DNA of 64,000 bases from Marisa cornuarietis (GCA_004794655.1 SMMW01000046.1:9969501-10033500), one strand, 5' to 3'. Positions 40,589 to 53,800 are shown, counted from the stretch's first letter. Notes: generated by a model from the sequence alone, not told the origin. Numbers and translations are program-made.

Positions 40589-43500
40589 CAGACAAATGTT
40601 GTGTATGCTTTGAGCTCTGTGGATTTTTGCTGCATAGTAGATGTTTTGATAGCTACAGAAAGGGGTGAGCCATTGTTCTTTTTTGCACAGTAGTGAAAGT
40701 TTTTTGTGTTTAAAATGAACAGTCGTTCATTTTATTTATGTCTTTTCAACTCCTAAAAGTCTTCAAACCTTTTTCTGTAATGACAACTTGATTCATGTTT
40801 CCCTTTGGCTGTAGTTGGAGCTTCTGCGTATTTGTTAAAAAACAAACCTGTTCATTGTGTCTGTATCTTGTTAAGTAACCTTCATGCTTCTAGTTGTCTT
40901 CTAGAAATCTTTGTACCTCTTTCTTTAATAATTGCTTGATAGTACTCAAAACAGAAGGAAAAAAGTCATAAAGAATTTGGTCGGTGTTGATTGGGTTCAA
41001 TTTAACTGCAGGTCAGATAGAAGGCAGTGGAATGTATCACCATTCTGCTGACTGAGAACATGTGAAACATGATTTAGTGGCAAAACATTAGAGGCAACAC
41101 TACAATCAAGATGATATATCTCAAAAGATTTAAAAGAATGGGTATTTAACAACATCTTTTTTTTTTTTAAAGGCAGTTGCCCTTCATTTTTTTGTGCTAG
41201 AGGTTTAAGTGGTATCATTTTTATTTCCCCTTTAATTTTACAGATGTATGTGCAGCAGTTCCAAAATGAGGAGGACACACAAGTTGCCATTCTCAGCATT
41301 CTTGCTGCTGGCGTGGTAATTTTTTTTACACTTGTGCCAAATCACTCTGGCATTATATGTCAAAGACTGTTAGTGGGTCATCCCTCCCTTGCTACATTTG
41401 CTACATGTGTGAGCTGTTTATTTGTCCTGTATTTTTAGCTGCATATTTCTGGCCAGACAACTAAACTCTTTGTATGATGACCGTATCCTAACTGTTCCTG
41501 TCGCTAGAACAACAACATATGGTCACAGGATTTTTGGCTACTGTGCAGCAAAACAATGGAACTATCTCCCTTTGCATGTCCACTACCTTCCTACAACTGA
41601 ATTCTTCATATCTGCACTGAAAACCCACCTCTTCCTTGAGCATTACTCCTAACACAGTCCACACAATGCTAGTCCTTTTTACTCTCCCCCCTTCTGCTCT
41701 TGGTACTTGTCTACCCATCTTTCTATGCAGAGTCACTATATTCTCTGTTCCTGTTACCTGATGCCTTTTTTGTGTTTTCTATCTTTGTTTTCTGTTTGTC
41801 GTCAGTACTGTTGTTTATTCTTCCGTCCCTTGTGTTCTGTCCATTTAGTTTTAGTCCATGTCTCTTCCCCGTTTTAAGTGCTAAGAGCATGCTCTCTATG
41901 AGTGTGAATATGTGGTATAAAAATCTTATTTTTTATTATTATTATTATTATTATATTTTAGTAATTTGGGATTGCTGATTATCAGCTAGTGCATAATATT
42001 CTTATGCCATTTGTCAAAATAATGAGCCTGCAAGAAACTGAAAACTGACTGCTAAATATCAAGAACAAAGCAATAGGGTATTACTCACACATGGTTACAA
42101 ACTTGAGATCATTCCTCAAAATGGTCTGTATTTTTCAGTAGTTTTGTACTGAATTTACATTTTGTACAAACACCTGTTATGTATTACAATGATACAATAA
42201 AATAACAAGAACACATCAAGACACTTTTCCTGGTCAGAATACAGGAACCAGGCAGAGGGACTTGGGAGTCTTAAGTCATCAGCAAATCCTCAAGAAGGCA
42301 TCCTGTATCCTTACTATTCCTGATCATGTATTGGCATGTGAGTTTTCACTCTTGCGATCTGGCTGCAGGTATACAATGCCTGTATGCAGAACTAATCATA
42401 ACCGCAACTCATTCATTCTACGGGCCATTCACGATCACTTCTACTGGCCGTGATCTTGTGTTAGCCTTAGGTCACCAACTGTATCTTACTGGGAGTATGT
42501 GTTTGTGTGTGTTTGTATATATATATATATTGTGTGTGTGTGGGAATGAGAAATAATTTCAACACATGAACGTATGTACTTATACAATATATATTGCTAG
42601 CATATGAGCACTCCCTGTAATTGCCCTTGTGGATTAATAAAGTTGTAGTAACCATCTCTTTCAGGAATTGTTTTTCCTTCCTTTCCACATTTTTCATATC
42701 TGTGTGCAGGGCCTCACATTAACAGCAGCTAAGCTTGTGGTGTTTGCAGAGCTGTATTGGACGCCAGGTTTGATGGTGCAGTGCGAGGACCGAGCTCATC
42801 GAATTGGGCAAACTAACAATCTACCCATTCACTATCTGGTTGCCCAAGACACTATGGATGAGTGGGTGTGGGCTGCTGTTTGCAGAAAAGTAAATATTCA
42901 CATGTGGAAAATTTAGTGACAAGCACACATGACTGTCTTTTTTAGTTCCTTTCTTTTGCAAATATGTGAACCCCAAGACTCCTGCCAATCTTTTTAATCT
43001 CTGTTGGTAACAGCATATAAAAAATGTGTACAGATTTCTGTCCTATCTCTATGTCCAACAGTATATGTGCTGTCATTGAAATACAATTTTGCATTTTTTT
43101 TCCTTTTTCTACTATTAAATGCAAAGAAATGTCTATTATACCAACCCCCACCCATCCAAGAAGAACTGTAGAAACTTTAGCTTCATACTAAGATTGCTCA
43201 TGGTACATTTTGTAGACTTTGTGAACCATTTTGAACAGTGGTTATGTTGGTATGGCATGTTGAAGGGAGGAAAAAGACAGGCAAGTCACTTTGAATATTT
43301 TCAGACTCTCGTGACCAGTGCTGCCCTGACAGGCAAGTCACAGGCATTGAATGCCCAGCCTGGAGACAAGTTTCAAGTGGAACTGCTTTCTTCTGCAGAC
43401 AGTTACGTTCCTGAAGATATCAAGCCTTGTCAGGATGTGGACTCTCTCCTGCACTCTCAGCGAGTAAGAACATAAACTATTGCACCTTGGTCGTGGTTAT

Positions 43501-46500
43501 CCCAGCAGCAAAGGGAAAGTAGATCTCATGGGTTACCTCATCCTCCTTTCCCCCAAGTTTTGCCTACAGATCCTTGTGCATCTAGTAAGTTGGTAAGCTT
43601 TGGACGTCTGGATTAATCCGCAAGTCTTATTTTTCTAAAGCTTGTTGAAAATGCACATTGCCTTTATAAGGTTCTAAAATTTCATCAAAGGTCTCTAACA
43701 GTTAAAAATTCTTGACTGTAAACACGTGTAAAGGGAACTTTTATTTTTTTCAATTTTTTTACTTATTTTGATTCCCTTACTTCATTGCTTTCGTGATCCT
43801 TACTGCATAACAAGTAAAGCAAAAAAAGAAAAGGAATAGTAGAGTGTAGTATGTTTTATGACAAGGCTTCTCATGGTTTTAATGGATATGTCTCTGTATT
43901 AGTGGTCCATGTTCATCTCTTATTTAAGTGCTTTACAAGGGTTAAAAGAAAAAGGTTAACCCCTAACCTTTTCAGGTCATTGGAGGGTGAGATGTTACTT
44001 TTCTCAGAGCGTGCTTTACATGAGAGTGGTGCCCATCTCCTCTCCCTCACTACCTTACCTTCCCCAACCCTCTGGGGAAAGTTTGCTGTGGTAATTGGGC
44101 ATTGAACCAGCGCACTCTCAATTCAGTTGCCAGCGCTCTAACCAATTGGCTATCCACTTCCCCCTCTACGGGGGGAACTCCTGTATAAAAAGTTATCTCT
44201 CTTCTTTTGCAGATTATGTGAAAGAAACGGTACCTAAGACTGGGTAGTAATGTTCTATTTAATGCTTACCTTTTATCACTTACCTTAGTGAATTGCCAGA
44301 TGTTGCTTTCTCTTGCAGCTGCCAGACCAGAAGTCAATTTTAGACTTTTTCACATCCAAGTCACATTTACGTCAAACTGCATCTGGACATGAATACTGCA
44401 GACAGACTGGAACCACCAGTTCAGCCCTTGGCTCACCCTCTGATGCCTCAACAATGCAACCACAAAAAAAGTTGTATACCAGATTGAAATCACCAGTGCG
44501 TTTGTCATACTCCTCAGATCCTGGTACACAAGGTGTTATTCTCATTGAGACCAGTGACAGTGATCTCAGCGAAGATTTTCAGGAAGTACCTATCTCCCTT
44601 AGAACAAGAAAACGAAAAATTAGAACCTGTTGGGGTGAAGATGAGCTGCAGTTCACCTCCAATGAAAACAATGAAGTATTTGACAAGACAGCACCAAAAG
44701 TCAGTGCTGACATGGTAAGCGTGCTGGAAAGAGAGGTGGTCCAAGTAACCCAGACAGAAAGTACTAGAAAATCCTCTTCACCAAGCTCACAGAAAGGATC
44801 CCTCCAAGGCAAGTCATTGAATGGCCAAGCAGTTCCGCTGGCATCACTGAGCAAGTCAAGCAGTGAAGAACAGAATGAACTGTGTGAACAGAAGCACCAG
44901 TCTCATGACTGGTCATGCTCTATTTGCACTTTTTCTAACCACTCTTTGCTCCCTTTCTGTGAAATGTGTGATACTCCTAGAAAGAAGAAAAGGAGAGCAG
45001 GTTGTCACATGGATGAAGGTCTTCAGCCTGGGCAAAGCAACATTTTGCAAAGCAGTGATGCTGCATTGTCATCCAGCATTGCCACATGTTCACCTCTTAG
45101 CAGGACAGAGGAGAGTGCTTTGTTTCTGGGTGAGAACAACCCATGCAGAACAAATGGTTTGGATTATTTAAGGTCATCATCTGCTTTCAAAAGCAGCTAC
45201 AAGAATAAGCCATCAGATGATGATTTTGAAACAGAGGCCTCAGACTGTCTACAACAACAGAGCTCAGACAAACCAGACCTAGAAATTACAGTGATGGATA
45301 ATGCAAACATAGACCATAACACAGATTCTCCTAATATAGGTGCACTTGCTCATCATGATCTATTAGAGGAATATGTTGTAGACCTGCCATCGGTTTGTTC
45401 TCCTAACAGTCATGGCGCAAGTGAATCTTATGAAAGTGATCATGACATTATCTCATGTGAGACAGAGTCAGGACAGAACTCATTTGCTACAAGTCCTAAA
45501 GCTGCAAAACATATTTGCTACAAGTCATCGGAGAGTGGAGGGTCATCAAGTCCTAAAACACTGCAGTCTCTGTGTGGAGTGCTGGATGATGGAAATAAAA
45601 GTTCTCATGGTGCTGTCCACAAATTCTTTCACTTTTGCTGCAGTGTGTACACAGGGAGAGTTTACGTATTCGATGAGGTGAGAAGCTGTTTTCAGATTAA
45701 ATAGAGCTGGTATAGTTTCATCTGCATTTGTTTCTTTCCTTTTTTTTTTTTTTTTTTTTTTTGGTACCGTGTCAGCTGCTATCAAAAGCTGCATTAAAAA
45801 CAAAAATTAAAGCGCAATTTCATGAAACAAGCTCTGCATGCATATACATGCAGGCTGCACAATTTTATTCATTTATTGTTTTGAAACCCTGAAATTAAGC
45901 TTGCATTGAATTTTGTATTGTTTCTTTGCTTTCAGTTTTAGAGGACAAACTTAAAATTATTTTAAAATTTAACAAATTATTTTAAAATACCTTTATATAG
46001 TATTTCCTTTTTTTAATTAAGGAAACTTAATTTGTTTCCCTCTTGAAGAAATAAAGCTGTATTATAGATTTCGGATTTGCCTGTAATGTAATTAGTGCCT
46101 CATTTAACCTGTTAGTCAGCTGAATCACTGGAAGCCAACTTCCTGCCTCATGACATTGAGCTGGGCAATTTGAATGACCTCCCCTCCTTCCTTCATCATC
46201 CTCACCACCTACACCTATTGCAGACATTTGTGCGACAGTGGAACAGGTAAGACACAAGAAAATAGCGAAGTTGGAAAGTATAGTTTTCTTATAATTTACA
46301 ATTTTTCATTTTCCATGCAGAGCAATTTTTCTTTTATTGTAATTGAATCTTAACTGTGTATGGGTAAAGATTTCTCTGTTCACATTCTCAAAAAGCCTTT
46401 TTTTTTTTTTAATAAAAAAGATTGATTTTCAATTTCAAGTCTGACAGACACAAAGAGACATCTGATCAGGAAGAAAGGTGTAATGTTCAGAAATCCTCTG

Positions 46501-49265
46501 GCTGCCTATGACACTGTGCGCACAGACCAGAGTAACAATAGGCAGCGCTACAAAACCAAGGTTTGAAAATTTATGATCTGACAGGCAATCTGTGAGCAAA
46601 GACTTAGGTGTCAACATCACTTGGGGTTTTTTTTAATTTTTTTATTGCCTTCTAGTTTCAGTAACAACAAATGTTATGGATTTATTAGAATAAATCTTAC
46701 ATTTGACGTCAGAAGAAAATGCTTTTAAAAATGCCTCTATAGAATGTTCATGTATACAGAACAATGAAGCAGCTATAGAGCACCCAGTCGGCAACACTTG
46801 TTAATATATTTTACAGTCTAAACAGTATTTTTTTATCAAATACATTCCAGGATGATAGGCTTATAGAAGCTGTTGAAAAGGCTGGTGAGTTGAAAGGATA
46901 CATTCGAAAGATCTCAAGAAACAATAAGACGTCCCACATTCCTGTCATATCCTGCGCTGCGACCTCCTCACCTACAACAAACAAATCAGAGATACTCTCT
47001 GGGGCGAGCCATGATGCTGCTGGGACTTTTCAGGTTTAGAATTAGTCTTTTTTGTGGGGTAATGAAAAGGCCTGCACTGTAAATATAAAATTTTGTAGTG
47101 TTAAGCAGATATCTCATATCACTGAAATAAACTTGATAGTGTGTGAATTTTGTATTTTGATAGTTTGATTTTTTTTTTTTACCTTTTGAAAAATCTGTCA
47201 GCGTAAATTTTCAACAAGATGTAAGCAAAGTGAAATATATTAGTAACAAGTGTCTGTGTGCTTCTTGCTTTGTGGCACTTTTTTCAAATATTTTGTGCAC
47301 TACATTTTCTGTGTTGGTTTTAGGTTCTGTCTGCTACTGGTGACCCACTGTGTCTTCAGTGCCAGAAACCTTGTATCGTCTTCACATCTTCCATGACTGC
47401 CTCTAAAGCAGACCACGAATGGAAAACACGGTTCTGTTCATATACATGTGCAGATGCCTACTGGGTAGATATGAAAATCTATTTCATTGGGATTTTGTCT
47501 TTTTTTTCTTTTTTTAGTTTCTTTTTTCAGTCAGATCTTATTTTATTTGGGATTGTGATCTCTTTTATTCTCCTTTGTATAACATACTTCTTCAGGATTA
47601 GGGGAGAGGAAGAAGAACTTCCCCGTTGTTCAGTCTCTAATAACAAACATCCATCTGCTTCGTAACATATGTTGAGACAGAAGTTAAACTAAAACATGCC
47701 AACACTATTTCAGAAATTAACTCTTTCGCAACAACATTCCATCATAGAACAGAAGTATTTTGCATGGTTTAGTCGAAAGTTTGTTGTGTTCAAACCCAAA
47801 CAACTATAAACCAGCGATAAATGTAACAAAATTTCACACAAAAACTGCATTTCTCTAATGATAATAAAACTCTGTGTTCTCTGAATATTTTTCTCGTATT
47901 TTGAAGGGGGGTGGGTGTTTGTGTTTTTGTTTTTTGTTGTTTTTTTTTTGCGGTGAGAAGGGGTGTATAGCAAATCTGGTTGATAGAGTGGGAGTGATTG
48001 AGTAAAGTTACTTTAGTGTTCCCAGCATTTTCAACATTTACCATTCACGTTCATGTGTGTTCAAGATGAAGGCCAGTACAAGCTACATCCGTAGTACCAT
48101 TTACGACATTCAGCATGGTGTATGTCAACTGTGCCAGTTTGATGCGCACTCTTTTTTCTGCAGAATTAGGTCAGTTGAATACCTGCTGAGCTTGAATGAT
48201 GCATAAATGCACAGTTATTTACTACTGCATGTTAAGATTAATGAATTTGTAAACCAATTATTTTGAAAATATTTTTTCTGAAAAACAGCGTGTTTAATAG
48301 CCAGCTCACCCTGTCACCCAGAATATAGTTATTTAGTAAAATATTGTCACGCAGACAAGATAACTAATTTAAAGTTCACTCCAGTTGTCATCAGGTAATA
48401 ATGAAACCTTTTAGGATCACTTTAACTTAAAAAAAATGTCTCCTTCTGCTGGCCTTTTCTTCAGGGACACAAATGATCACAAAAAACGAGCCAAAATTAT
48501 CAACCAGAGCAAGTTTGCTCAAACTGGAGTTGACCGCAAAAAACAGATGATCATCAAGCCTTCAGAGGGCCTAGTGAGTGAAAAAGAGTGTGTGTGTGTT
48601 TCACATGTGTACGGAAGGTGTTTTGTTGAACTTTTTTTGGGGGGGGGCTTTTTAATGTGGATGGGGTTGCATTTGCTTCTCAAAAAAATTGGGTAGATGG
48701 AAATAAGGACAGTAATTTTCAACAGTGGTTATACATATATTTTCAACTGTTGTAAGAATTTCACATTTACATGTTCAGTTATCTTACTAGAAAGAGGCAG
48801 TCACATTAAGAGTATCTGAAAGTTTCATGTATTTTATATATTTTATGTCCACAAACTGGAATCTTTATTTAGGTTTCTCTGAATAATGATTTTCAGAAGA
48901 TTCATTGTCAATCTCCACATGCTTTCCTTTTCACTTTCAGTGTGAAAAGAACTATTTTTGTCCATGGATTTTTGATCACGCAAACTCACCACCTTTCTAG
49001 CATTCTCTTTTTCATTGATCATTGGAAGAGAAAATAACCCCAGGACATTTTGTGTGCCTATCTGTCAAACCAGTTCTGGCATGTGGATCACATCCGGCCT
49101 GTCTGGGAAGGAGGAGGGCAGTGTGATATAGACAACCTCCGAACCCTGTGTACCCCCTGCCACTTGCTGGTTACATCACAGCAAGCTGGAAAACGCGCTA
49201 TAACTCGCAGACTGTCAAGTGCTGCCAGGTCAGGGGACATTACTGCATTCTTCAAGAAATCCTAA
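35357..49265 (+). CDS. ZRANB3: ZRANB3-like annealing helicase/endonuclease, 19 coding exons
   Basis: Fork-remodelling SNF2 translocase that binds PCNA and polyubiquitin and carries an HNH nuclease. Exons: 35357-35505, 36223-36241, 36750-36928, 37269-37503, 38886-39004, 39507-39648, 39799-39996, 40339-40506, 41244-41315, 42710-42889, 43305-43463, 44319-45677, 46116-46246, 46440-46560, 46851-47033, 47324-47464, 48066-48169, 48465-48573, 49074-49265. All junctions are GT/AG and the sum is 3,960 nt, giving 1,319 residues (human 1,079; most extra length is in exon 12). Visible motifs: Walker A GLGKT (K61), DECH at 154-157, SGTPA, DRAHRIGQ at 454-461, PIP box QKSILDFF at 544-551, NZF at about 738-761, HNH from H1259. 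The start is the ATG opening MAGDGD; a longer reading would need TTG. Exon 5 was placed by its YFGKKRQW peptide. The weakest splice calls are the acceptor of exon 4 and the donor of exon 14. Confidence 0.93.
36223..36241 (+). CDS. ZRANB3: ZRANB3 exon 2, 19-nt microexon
   Basis: After a TTTTGTTGCAG acceptor, 19 nt complete a split arginine codon and encode CLIADE, then a GTAAGT donor follows. Exon 1 ends two bases into the arginine codon and exon 3 opens in phase 0 with MGLGKT. Skipping the microexon would shift the frame, since 19 is not a multiple of three. The joined peptide reads NGRCLIADEMGLGKT, matching the invariant SNF2 motif Q/I region, which is why I accept so short an exon. Confidence 0.88.
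37765..38095 (+). mobile_element. LINE fragment in ZRANB3 intron 4
   Basis: FIDYKWAIDSVNKEKLWLVLC near 37,815-37,880 is RT motif A, with the usual Lys-Ala-Phe-Asp changed to WAID. From 37,890 to 38,095 the open stretch continues with a C-terminal pattern (LLKQRLKESFVQK, then YSQFKKKFQ). The RT palm between them is missing. It lies fully within the intron and is not part of ZRANB3. Confidence 0.6.
41440..41960 (+). mobile_element. LINE C-terminal and 3'-end fragment in ZRANB3 intron 9
   Basis: RTTTYGHRIFGYCAAKQWNY, then ALKTHLFLEHYS and a stop at about 41,650, match the C terminus of CR1-like ORF2. A 3' UTR follows, ending TTTTAAGTGCTAAGAGCATG and (ATT)n at 41,936-41,957. It is 5'-truncated and the same family as the 25.6-26.0 kb fragment. 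Confidence 0.75.
43939..44164 (-). mobile_element. tRNA-derived SINE, family A, in ZRANB3 intron 11
   Basis: Same family and orientation as the copy at 18 kb: shared AACCTTTTCAGGTC, CATGAGAGTGGTGCC, CTCCTCTCC, CCAACCCTCT and the head GCCAGCGCTCTAACCA on the plus strand. The A box is degraded (TAGCCAATTGG), while the B box region GGTTCAAT is kept. It runs antisense to the gene. Confidence 0.8.
44319..45677 (+). CDS. ZRANB3: ZRANB3 exon 12: PIP box plus NZF zinc finger
   Basis: A single 453-codon exon. It opens within a few residues of the PIP box QKSILDFF, which would bind PCNA. It then runs through low-complexity, Ser/Glu/Gln-rich sequence that looks disordered. Near residue 738 comes the RanBP2-type NZF finger, WxCxxC then N and CxxC, with a basic tail (TPRKKKRR). 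In vertebrate ZRANB3 this finger binds K63-linked ubiquitin. A further acidic, Ser-rich region follows. It leads into the segment beginning VYTGRVYVFDE, which resembles the conserved region ahead of the HNH part in vertebrates. The linkers look longer than in human, which accounts for much of the extra protein length. Confidence 0.9.
49074..49265 (+). CDS. ZRANB3: ZRANB3 exon 19: HNH nuclease core and C terminus
   Basis: Terminal coding exon of 63 residues plus stop. It opens FWHVDHIRPVWEGGGQC and continues with DNLRTLCTPCH, a complete HNH nuclease signature: HxDH, then Asn, then CxxCH. In ZRANB3 this domain gives structure-specific, ATP-dependent cleavage of fork DNA. The last residues are SGDITAFFKKS. 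Human ZRANB3 has an APIM motif here, but this one does not fit APIM and looks like a PIP box lacking the usual Gln. The exon follows a CAAACCAG acceptor in phase 0. Confidence 0.93.
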   Translation, partial: FWHVDHIRPVWEGGGQCDIDNLRTLCTPCHLLVTSQQAGKRAITRRLSSAARSGDITAFFKKS

Positions 49266-50892
49266 AAAAAAAAATGTGATACATGTACTAACCTTTTTTT
49301 TTTTTTTTTTTTTTTGCAGAGGACAAGGGTATGCCTTTTTGTTTGTTTGTTTTGCCTGGTTGGGGATTTTTTTCGCAAACTTTTATTTAAATCAGGCAAT
49401 CAATTTCAATTTACAAATACACCAATTCAATTTTAAAGTTAAAATTTTCATTAATCTTTACTGCATGATTTATGTTTTTAAAGTCTAGCCAATGTCCAGC
49501 AATTAGCTGAACATCCAGTTGTGTCATTCTTGTGACATTCTGTAGTGTAAATAGCAAAATAATAATACAGCTGTTATTGCCATGTAAATACCTGAATATT
49601 TTAGGTTATTTACTGTTAGTTGCAACACATTTTAGCATTTCTTTGCAAGAACTGATCAGTTCAGAAAAGGAACTGGAAGAGAAATAGAAATGTGATAGTA
49701 AATGACAACCTTTCAGGAAATAAAAAGCTGCCATTATTGACTGTACTCACATGCCTGTGCAGTCTCAAAGTCCTTTAGAACACTAGTGCACTAAGGACAG
49801 ATTTTGTGTTTACTAATCTAATGAGATTGTCACTGTTGATAATAGGTGCATTTCTCAGTTAAGGTATTATATCACCACAACATTTTTGTTAAGGTTATAT
49901 TGTGGGGTATACAATTAATTCATCATAGGGGGCTGATTATAGATATGTAAGGTCCAAGGTCAAGTAAAAAAAAATTATCTCACTCAGCTAATCATGATCC
50001 AAAAAAGTGGAGGCTAGTTGTCACAGACATGTTTCTCAAAACTGACTGTACTGAACCATTGTATGGGCAAGAATCAGAGTGCAAACATGTAGGGAGAAAC
50101 AAATATTCTCTTTTTAATATGTATCTTCTTCCATACTGGTCAACAACTGTATTGCTTTTTTTTTCTTAAACAGTTAGCATCATGATAGAAACACAAGGCA
50201 ACTTTGCACTTCTAAAATGGAAATAAAATCATTTTACTTCTTTTTTTAATGTTTTAATGATAGTGTCATCCTCCATGTCAACTTGATGCACCAACAAAAC
50301 AGCATTTTGTTGATTCATAGTCACATTTTGTGCATTTATGTTTTCAAAGTGGGCATTTTTCCTGCATTAAACCAAGAACAACCCTTTTTTTTTTTTAGCT
50401 GCATTCCAAAGTTCAGTGAACAAAGTACACAAGGAAGGCATAAAGAGGTTACAGGTTATCTATGTGGTTGATGCATAATATATTGGAGCATCATCAGCAA
50501 GCTTAGGTAGATCATTTTTAACCCTGCCTGTAGATGCAAGCATTTGCAGATCTAGGTGAGAATAAGAATGTGTGGGGGTTTTTTTTATGTGGCTGGGGTA
50601 TAACATCTGCGCAATTTAACAAGTGCAGATACTGTATCAGTGCTGATTAAACTTTGTGAGTAGATTTTACAGTTTACTACCTGTGCAGCTGTATCTAAAA
50701 ACTGCTGTTGAAAACTTATCAAGAACTATTATTCTGATTTTGTATTTATAAATGACCACCAATTATAATATAATTTTAAATTAGAATGTATGCCGACAAC
50801 AGATTTTCAGATATCTGTGCTAGAGACAAATAATGCAAGAACACAAACATGTCAATCAAATAAATCACTAAAATCCAGAAGTTTTAGTTGTG
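49266..50892 (+). other. ZRANB3 3' UTR and flank
   Basis: Holds T runs (49,294-49,316), two AATAAA signals and no open frame of note. Confidence 0.45.
49719..49724 (+). promoter_or_regulatory. Candidate polyadenylation signal for ZRANB3
   Basis: AATAAA about 450 bases after the ZRANB3 stop. A second copy lies at 50222-50227. Either could be used; transcript ends would decide. Confidence 0.35.
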
Positions 50893-50898
50893 TTTATT
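50893..50898 (-). promoter_or_regulatory. Candidate distal polyadenylation signal for the SGPP gene
   Basis: TTTATT on the plus strand reads AATAAA on the minus strand. It is one of many such hexamers below the SGPP stop codon. I favour it only because the AT-rich, repeat-free block running down from 57,028 ends about here. Confidence 0.2.
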
Positions 50899-53800
50899 CA
50901 ATACATGAAATAAGTAACATCAATAACAAACATGTAAAAAGTCCTTAAGTATTCTCTTCCTTTGGTGACATTTTAACACTTGAAAGAAATTATAATTCCT
51001 TGAATATGCGCACACTTTTCAAAAAGAAAGTTATCTGTCAACCCTTGTTTTAAAAAAGCACAAATAATAATAGTTCTCTTCAAATATGCCTGTACCTCTT
51101 GACTGAAACTCAAAGCGCCGTATAACTGGAACAGCAAAGCATGTAAACAATAATGGAAAAAGCAATAAATGAAAATCTGAAATAGCACTTATGAAATCTA
51201 CAGAAGATGAGAAGTCTGCTGGTGACTAGAAGTCAAATTTGAAATGTCTTTAGACCACCAATTTCAATACTTCCAACTCTGACAATAAAGCTAGAAGCAA
51301 GGAATTCCAAAATGGGGATCTGGAAAATAAATGATGGCTAAACATTACATATGACACATGGTGCAGAGAAGACACCTGCCTGATTAAAGTGAAGGGAATA
51401 AGGTAATGTGTCAGCAGGTCAGACTGGTTAGAGTAACATCATGACAACAGTATAAGAATGTAGTAAGGAAACCCATATAAATACTTAATCAGCATGGACA
51501 TGGGCCGGTGCATGAACACATTTAAAAAAAGCACATGGTCTCACAGACATGCACAAGTTTTCTCCATACTGGTTATGAGTTGGGTTTTTGTTTAAAAATT
51601 GATGTCTTGGAGCAAATGCAGGCATCAGAGGCCTGGTGCACCAGGGATTCCTTGCCTGCATTGTGCAGTGTAAGATAAATGAAAGTAATGTTCCCACATT
51701 TTTTGCAACATGCTTTAGACACTGAGGAAATTTGGGCAGAACAATAGTGCAAGCTCTACATATCACCAGCAGCAAGCTAAACAAATGGTCCAAGAAATAT
51801 CGGGCCTACTCCCGATGTATTCTTCATCTTTGATGTGTCACCGTCACTTCATGTTAGTAGGTTGGAAGAGCAAGGGAGTGGGAATAGCAGAAAGAAACAA
51901 TACTGATAAGGTTGGAAGAGCACAAGAGGAGGACATTTGTCGCATTTTATGAGCCCCTTGTGCATTAAATCACTTTTTCTGATGGTGGATGATTGGGCCT
52001 GGTTGTGCCAACCTGTTTCTAACATGTATGCCCGCTCCATAATTCATGTACGCTGTCAGCCACCTAACATCAGACAAAAGCAGAGGCTCTAATATCTTAA
52101 TTTTCAGTTCCATTGTATTGGGCTGTGTGTGTATTCTATATATTTCAGTGGGTGCTGGGTCCTATCACTGCTCTGCTTGTGTATGGAAATTAAAATAATA
52201 TCTCCTGTAACCCAACCTTGGCTGTTATGGTTTGCAAACTAAACGTATGCTTAAAAAAGAAAAAATCTAACACTAAAAAGTATGCTCATCGAACTGTAAT
52301 TATCTTTACTATTTAGTCGTGAGATACAAGAAGACAGCTTGGTCTGGGCAATAATGTTTTTGAACTTTGGAAGCATTCTTGTTGATTGATAGCCTACTCT
52401 CATGACTCAGGAAAAAGGTCTTAGTAATAATCTTTACCCCACCAACAAAGGAAATTATTTCAATATGTACACTGACAAATTAGTTTGTGGAGTAAATCTT
52501 TATGCTTTAAAAGGAAGGCTAAAAAAAACCAGTTATTACTGTCTTTGAAGGAAATTAACCCTTCAATTTCAATGCACTGAATTTCAGTAGGTACTGCTCA
52601 CAGCTGGACTTGAAATTATTTTCAAATTTTCTGTTCATGAACTACCTAATGTTCTAGAGAAGAAATGGCTTAAAAGCAAACTGAATTCTCTACAGACTTA
52701 CGTACCTTAAACTGTATTTCTTATATCGCATTATGATTGAGTTCAATAATATATATATAAAATATTGACAGATCTGTCAAGATATTTTTTTAAATGCTCT
52801 TAATCAAGTTGAATTCTTTTTACACACAAAGATCTAAATATAATTACCATGAAATACTCCTGCAGCTTACTATCAGCAAAGTAATTTTGTTTAAAATTAA
52901 GGACACCAAAACTAACAAATCAATCAAAATGTTGCAAACTGTTCTCAACCAATAAAGTATGGTGACTACAAACTGGTCATCAGTCACCATTGACTCAAAC
53001 AATACTTTGGTGAATGGAACTGCTTGGTTTATTACAAACATAAGAAAGCATCTACTGAATTTTCAACAATCTTTTCCTATTTAAAACCATTTCCAGACAG
53101 CTTGCATAACATATGAGCTATCTTTCCAGATTTTTAAATGTTAAAGCAGCACAGGAAAAGTTACATGAACAACAATTGCTTTCTTCTGCCACTACAGTTT
53201 TATTAACTTAAGACTTTTTCAAAAATCACAAAATGCAGTGTTCCTTGTTATAAACCAACATGGCAAATTTTTACAGGGGTTGCCTTGTTAGCTTGAACAC
53301 ATTGGGAAAACTTATTTTAATCACATAAAACTTGGATGGAGTAAGAAACAGTAGCCCTGGAGTTACAGAAAAATTGTTAAATACTTTTATTTGCAGACTG
53401 AACACAAAGTTAATCTCTTTAAAAATAAAACACCCACACACAAAAATTGAACTGAACACTTTATGATCTTGCTGGCACACAGCATTTGACTCATATAACT
53501 AGTGTGCAAAATTACCACTGGCTGTTAGTACTTGTTCAAATTACACACTAAGCAGCTAGCTTTGGTGAGCAATAAAATGCTTTATAATATGACGAGTTTC
53601 CTAAACTTTATTAACAGTAACTATGCATTTGCCTTAGGCATGTTTAAAGTAAACCACACTGTATCCTCACTTTATCAAAAGCCATTCTGAAACATAGAGA
53701 AAAACGCTGCTAAACTGAAAAGGGGGCCTCTTTAAAATGTTTATAAGTGACGTGTCAATCATTCTTGTCGTCAATATACAAGGAAACTATGTACTCATAA

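Noticed and set aside
49050..49073. An in-frame start for exon 19 at 49,050
   Set aside because: The codon is GTG, and CAAACCAG just before TTCTGG is the splice acceptor joining exon 18 in phase.
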